This document shows positions 32,601 to 34,822 of a stretch of 34,822 nucleotides of DNA, one piece after another. The notes beneath the pieces were generated by a model. It searched no databases and was not told where the DNA came from. It saw only the letters and a program-made list of their open reading frames with translations. The stretch lies in contig VRUL01000021.1 of NCBI GenBank assembly GCA_019456145.1, positions 51,698-86,519 of the forward strand, written 5' to 3'. This DNA comes from Planctomycetota bacterium. GTDB taxonomy: Bacteria; Planctomycetota; Phycisphaerae; Sedimentisphaerales; Anaerobacaceae. The translations under genes and the position numbers were made by a program. Each line of letters opens with the position of its first letter. Position 1 is the stretch's first letter.

Positions 32601-34822
32601 GCAACGACAGCTTCCTGAGGTAAGATTATAACCTGTAACGAACTTGTCTGCTGGATATAAGTCCCAGTAGTTGTTGTGGTCAGACCATCGTTGATCTGGA
32701 CGGCCTGGCTGTTTGGCTCATCCCACCCGAAGATTGGCTTATACTCAACTGTATGAGAACCTACCACAATGTCGGTTTCTATATAGTTACTATCGTGCCA
32801 TATGCCGCCATCAACGCGCCATTGTGCATTGGCATCTACAGCCTCGGGCGGGGAGATTGTAACCTGCAACGAACCTGTTTGCCGGATGTAAGTTCCAGTA
32901 ATAGTAGTAGCCTGACTATCGTTAATCTGGACGGTCTGGCTGTTGGGCTCATCCCAGTCGGCTATCACGCTGTACTCGACTGTGTGGGTGCCGACTGCCA
33001 GATTTGGCTCGGTATCGTTACTGTCGCGCCAGGCACCACTGTCGACCCGCCACTGGGCGCCTGCAGCGACAGCCGCCTGCGGCAGGATTGTGACCTGTAA
33101 GGAACCTGTCAGCTGGATATAAGTCCCGCTTGTAGTAGTTGTCTGACTTTGATTAATTTGTACGGTCTGGCTGTTCGGCTCATTCCAGCCGAAGATCGGC
33201 TTATATTCGACCGTATGAGAACCTTCCACAAGGTCAGTTTCTAAATCGTTACTATCGTGCCAGGTACCGCCGTCTACACGCCACTGTGCTCCGGCGTCTA
33301 TAGCTTCCTGGGGTAAGATTGTAACCTGCAGCGAACCTGCCGGGATATACGTTCCGGTAGTGGTGGTCGTCGGACCTTCATTAATCAGCACGACTTGAAC
33401 AGTCGGCTCATTCCAGCCGGCTATCACGCTAAACTCAACCGCATGGAAACCTATAGGGAGGTCAGTTGCTATATCGTTACTATCGCGCCATGTACCGCCG
33501 TCTACGCGCCACTGTGCCCCGTCGTCTATAGCGGCTTGCGGCAGGATTGTGACCTGCAGCGAGCCTGCCTGGGCGGTATAAGTGCCGATAGTAGTAGTTG
33601 TCTGGTTTTGATTAATCTGAACGGTCTGGCTGTTGGGCTCGTTGAAGCCGGCGATTATGCTATACTCGACGGTGTGTGGGCCTATTGCAATATTGGGTTC
33701 TGTATCGTTACTATCGTGCCATGTGCCGCCGTCGACGCGCCACTGGGCTCCTGCAACGACAGCTTCGGCCGGCAGGATTGTGACCTGCAACGAACCTGAC
33801 GGGATATATGTTCCCGAAGTGGTAGTAGTCTGGCCATCGTTGATCTGGACGGTCTGGCTATTTGGTTCATTCCAGCCTGTGACCGGCTTATACTCAACTG
33901 TATGAGAACCTACCACAAGGTCGGTTTCTATATCGTTACTGTCGCGCCATATGCCGCTGTCGACCCGCCACTGGGCGCCGTCGTCTATAGCTGCCTGGGG
34001 GGAGATTGTAACCTGCAGTGAACCGCTCTGTGCGGTTGTATAAATTCCAGTAGTAGTTGTGGTCTGGCCATCGTTGACCTGGACGATCTGGCTGTTCGGC
34101 TCATTCCAGCCGGCGATCACGCTGTAATCGACAGTGTGAGGGCCTGTGGCCAGATTGGGTTCTGTATCGTTACTGTCCCTCCATGTTCCGCCGTCTACCC
34201 GCCACTGTGCGCCTGCGATGACAGCTTCGGCCGGCAGGATAGTTACCTGAAGTGAACCTGCCTGCGCGGTATAAGTCCCGGTAGTGGTGGTTGTCTGGCC
34301 ATCGTTGATCTGGATTATCTGGCTGTTGGGTTCGTTCCAACCGGCGATCACGCTGTAATCGACTGTGTGTGGGCCTATGGCCAGGTTGGGTTCAGTATCG
34401 TTGCTATCGTGCCATGCGCCGCTGTCGACTCGCCACTGGGCGCCGGCGTCTATAGCGGCTTGGGGTAAGATTGTGACCTGTAAGGAACCTGCCTGTGGGG
34501 TATATGTTCCGGTTGTGGTAGTTGTCTGGCCATCGTTAATCTGAATGATCTGGTTGTTGGGCTCGTTGAAGCCGGCGATTATACTGTAGTCGACTGTGTG
34601 AGTGCCGACTGCCAGATTGGGCTCTGCATCGTTACTGTCTCGCCATGTTCCACCATCTACGCGCCACTGTGCGCCTGCGATGACAGCTTCGGCCGGCAGG
34701 ATAGTTACCTGAAGTGAACCTGCCTGCGCGGTATAAGTTCCGGTAGTGGTTGTTGTCTGGCCATCGTTAATCTGGATGATCTGGCTGTTGGGTTCGTTCC
34801 AGCCGGCGATTACGCTGTAATC
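26690..34822 (-). CDS. Giant secreted PEGA-like repeat / beta-propeller / dockerin protein 2 (N-terminus beyond window)
   Basis: The frame is open from the window edge to the stop at 26690: 2710 residues visible, start not included. The GTG at 34351 is only an internal Val codon. At least 29 complete tandem units of about 77 residues plus one partial precede a seven-bladed propeller (about 26894-28000). A dockerin-like end follows (DFNCDGIVYYEDLEVI...WL, GDGFIDFFDFRIL). The last units align in order with gene 1: units 19, 20, 21, 24, 25, 26 and 27 correspond to gene 1 units 3-9, with units 22-23 inserted. It must be among the largest genes of its genome. Secretion is inferred from gene 1; the signal peptide is off-window. 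A surface fibre with a C-terminal propeller head is a plausible picture. Confidence 0.88.
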   Translation of the reverse strand, partial: DYSVIAGWNEPNSQIIQINDGQTTTTTGTYTAQAGSLQVTILPAEAVIAGAQWRVDGGTWRDSNDAEPNLAVGTHTVDYSIIAGFNEPNNQIIQINDGQTTTTTGTYTPQAGSLQVTILPQAAIDAGAQWRVDSGAWHDSNDTEPNLAIGPHTVDYSVIAGWNEPNSQIIQINDGQTTTTTGTYTAQAGSLQVTILPAEAVIAGAQWRVDGGTWRDSNDTEPNLATGPHTVDYSVIAGWNEPNSQIVQVNDGQTTTTTGIYTTAQSGSLQVTISPQAAIDDGAQWRVDSGIWRDSNDIETDLVVGSHTVEYKPVTGWNEPNSQTVQINDGQTTTTSGTYIPSGSLQVTILPAEAVVAGAQWRVDGGTWHDSNDTEPNIAIGPHTVEYSIIAGFNEPNSQTVQINQNQTTTTIGTYTAQAGSLQVTILPQAAIDDGAQWRVDGGTWRDSNDIATDLPIGFHAVEFSVIAGWNEPTVQVVLINEGPTTTTTGTYIPAGSLQVTILPQEAIDAGAQWRVDGGTWHDSNDLETDLVEGSHTVEYKPIFGWNEPNSQTVQINQSQTTTTSGTYIQLTGSLQVTILPQAAVAAGAQWRVDSGAWRDSNDTEPNLAVGTHTVEYSVIADWDEPNSQTVQINDSQATTITGTYIRQTGSLQVTISPPEAVDANAQWRVDGGIWHDSNYIETDIVVGSHTVEYKPIFGWDEPNSQAVQINDGLTTTTTGTYIQQTSSLQVIILPQEAVVAGAQWRVDGGAWRDSNDIETDLTVGTHAVDYKPIPDWNEPNSQTVQINDGQTNTITGTYIQHTGLLQVTIFPQEAIDANAQWRVDGGTWHDSNDTEPNIAIGPHTVEYSIITGWNEPNSQTVQINRGQTTTTSGTYIRQRGSLQVTISPQGAIDDGAQWRINGGTWHDSNYIETGLVVGSYTVEYKPITNWNKPTSQIVQIIDAQNTNATGIYIPTGLLVVLISPQAAIDAGAKWRVDGGTWYDSGYIEPNLPVGSHTVEYSVITGWNEPNSQTVQINHGQGTLTTGTYVPQKGSLQVSILPQAAVVAGAQWRIDSGAWHDSNYIETGLLVGPLTVEFKSIPGWNTPVNQIVQINDAQTTTTTGTYVQTGSLQVIILPQVAINAGAQWRIDGGIWYDNAYTKTGLSVGTHDLEYKPVNGWNTPPNETVQINFGQTTTKIGTYIPKGSLQVTIYPQEAIDANAQWRVDGGTWHDSNDIVTNLLVGSHNVEFEPLNNWNEPNSQTVQIDYNEITITTGTYIPTGSLQVTIYPPEAIDVNDANNAEAQWRVDGGAWHDSNDIELGLAVGSHNLEYKSLTGWNTPANELVQINHGQTTITSGTYVKQVGSLRVFIYPQEAVDANAQWRVDSGPWHDSNDTEPNLVVGTHRVEYSNIADWNPPVNETLQIFEGQTTTTTGTYVRQRGSLQVTIYPPEANDANAQWRVDGGAWHDSNYIETNLVVASHTVEFKSINNWDEPNNQTVQINDGQTTITSGTYIQAGSLQVAIYPPEAIDANAQWRVDGGPWHDNNDIETNLAIGLHTVEYKQISNWNEPNSQTVQIDFAQTTITSGTYIPTGSLHLIISPQGAVDANAQWRVDGGPWRDSNDIETDLLVGPHIVEFKTIFGWNEPNSRNIQINYAQTATTTGTYIQQLSSLQVIILPQAAIDANAQWRVDGGPWHDSNDTESNLSVGFHTVEYKPITNWNEPNSEMLLVNSGQTTTTIGIYIQAGSVQATISPQEALDDGAQWRIDGRTWRDSNDIETNLAIGLHNVEYKQISNWNEPNNGMLVVNFGQTTTTSGTYIQTGSLQVTISPPEAIDANAQWRLDGGFWHDSNDTATDIAVGSHTVEYKSIFGWNEPNSQTVQIDHGQITTTSGAYIRQFGSLQVAIYPPEANDANAQWRVDGGTWRDSNDLVDLTVGSHFVEYKPLPDFNEPNSHTVQITQDLTTNVSGTYILIGSLQVFILQPEALDPNDANNVGAQWRVDGGPWHDSNEIQTGIPVGSQTVEYKPIYGWNEPNNQTVQIDHAQMTTTTGTYIRQRGSLQVTILPAEPVTAGAQWRVDGGTWHDSNDTEPNLAVGLHTVVYKPVANWIEPNSHTVQIDYLQTTTISQTYIRAGAVQVTISPPEVIDAGAKWRVDSGPWRNSNSISRPLPVGQHTVDYKPLFSWNEPNSRTIQIDYAQVTTVTDTYIYHSGSLQVIILPPEANDANAQWRVDGGIWHDSNDTEPNLTVVGFHTIEFKPIGNAWLVPANESVQIFNEQTTTYTVTYIKRKPTGSPPIQWQTNIGVSDWEYGESVSQTSDGGYITVGHSFSNTSFDYDIVLTKTDPDGNIDWQKYYGGDDWDLAYSVKQTSDGGYVITGFTYSYGNGESDVYLLKISPTGRLLWDKYFGGAFWDEGYSVQETSDGGFVIVGLTFSFGAGEYDVYLVKTLSNGNTEFEQTFGGAGDDHGWSIQQTSDGGYIIAGYTESFGVGMRDIYLIKLDPGTELQWQKTIDGTNDDIGYSVQQTSDGGYIIAGYTSYWCIAEGTYQRDVALVKTDQFGNQQWSNIFPGTDDICSGDDLAYSVQQTSDGGYIIAGETRSYGRGFADAYLIKTDPNGKKQWQKAFGDTAWDYATDIQQTSDGGFIIIGTTYSPVSAGYDISLTKICPDGTSAADFNCDGIVYYEDLEVIANQWLQSPALPSADIDSDFGDGFIDFFDFRILAYDWLLETITP
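28005..34822 (-). repeat. At least 29 tandem ~230-bp PEGA-like coding repeats (gene 2)
   Basis: Units near the propeller are divergent. Those from about 33336 to 34733 alternate between an A type (AEAV(I/V)AGAQW) and a B type (QAAID(A/D)GAQW) six times. 34201-34360 and 34663-34822, two units (462 bases) apart, differ at only 6 of 160 bases by my count, while the unit between them differs far more. Confidence 0.9.

Noticed and set aside
26813..33905. Many 60-170-codon plus-strand frames across the repeat genes
   Set aside because: They recur with the repeat period, showing they are shadows of the PEGA-like coding units.
34349..34351. GTG as the start of repeat gene 2
   Set aside because: The frame continues upstream to the window end with two more repeat units and no stop; the codon is an ordinary Val within a repeat.
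23460..34822. CRISPR array
   Set aside because: The period is about 230 bases, units are contiguous and coding, with no spacer-repeat alternation.

Overview
The window looks like a chromosomal segment from a Planctomycetota bacterium, most probably class Phycisphaerae (Sedimentisphaerales-like). This is an inference from gene content: pseudopilins with an 'FTLVELL' N-terminus and a late H-x9-D motif, secreted repeat proteins ending in a type I dockerin-like module, a Tat-exported sugar isomerase-like protein, and a scattered type IV pilus/type II secretion ATPase set. No rRNA, tRNA or CRISPR array was recognised.

Layout. Positions 1-1683 (minus) hold the N-terminal part of a secreted DUF11/HYR-type adhesin-like protein whose leader carries two overlapping micro-ORFs. 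Positions 2505-3488 (plus) encode a Tat-exported TIM-barrel isomerase-like protein. Positions 3710-5740 (minus) encode an EF-G paralogue lacking the catalytic histidine, followed by a pseudopilin (5983-6786, minus). Positions 7229-11061 form a lower-GC accessory stretch: a small basic protein with a frame problem at an A8 run, a PIN-like protein, a small zinc-ribbon protein, an unrecognised helical protein, and an HNH-AP2 homing-endonuclease-like gene. It also holds several dispersed or inverted repeats. A 49-codon gene lies at 11782-11931.

Positions 12102-16271 (minus) are a three-gene operon: a canonical PilT-like ATPase, a GspE/PilB-like protein with an N-terminal membrane segment and a destroyed Walker A lysine, and a CvpA-like membrane protein with an extra periplasmic domain. 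It starts from a perfect TTGACA-N16-TATAAT promoter. A second perfect promoter points the other way, towards a second pseudopilin (16978-17733) and a possible structured RNA. MgtE and a small zinc ribbon form a minus-strand pair (17936-19558). Three small plus-strand genes follow (a secreted protein, a SAP-like protein, a double zf-TFIIB protein).

The right third (22151-34822, minus) is occupied by two paralogous giant secreted proteins. Both have tandem PEGA-like repeats of about 77 residues, then a seven-bladed propeller, then a dockerin-like C-terminus. The first has 9 repeats. The second has at least 29 and runs off the window end. The repeat units nearest the window edge show an ABABAB higher-order pattern, indicating recent expansion. 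The most unusual observations are the pseudo-ATPase inside the pilT operon, the divergent consensus promoters with an unexplained leader, the frameshifted small gene, and the expanding repeat array.
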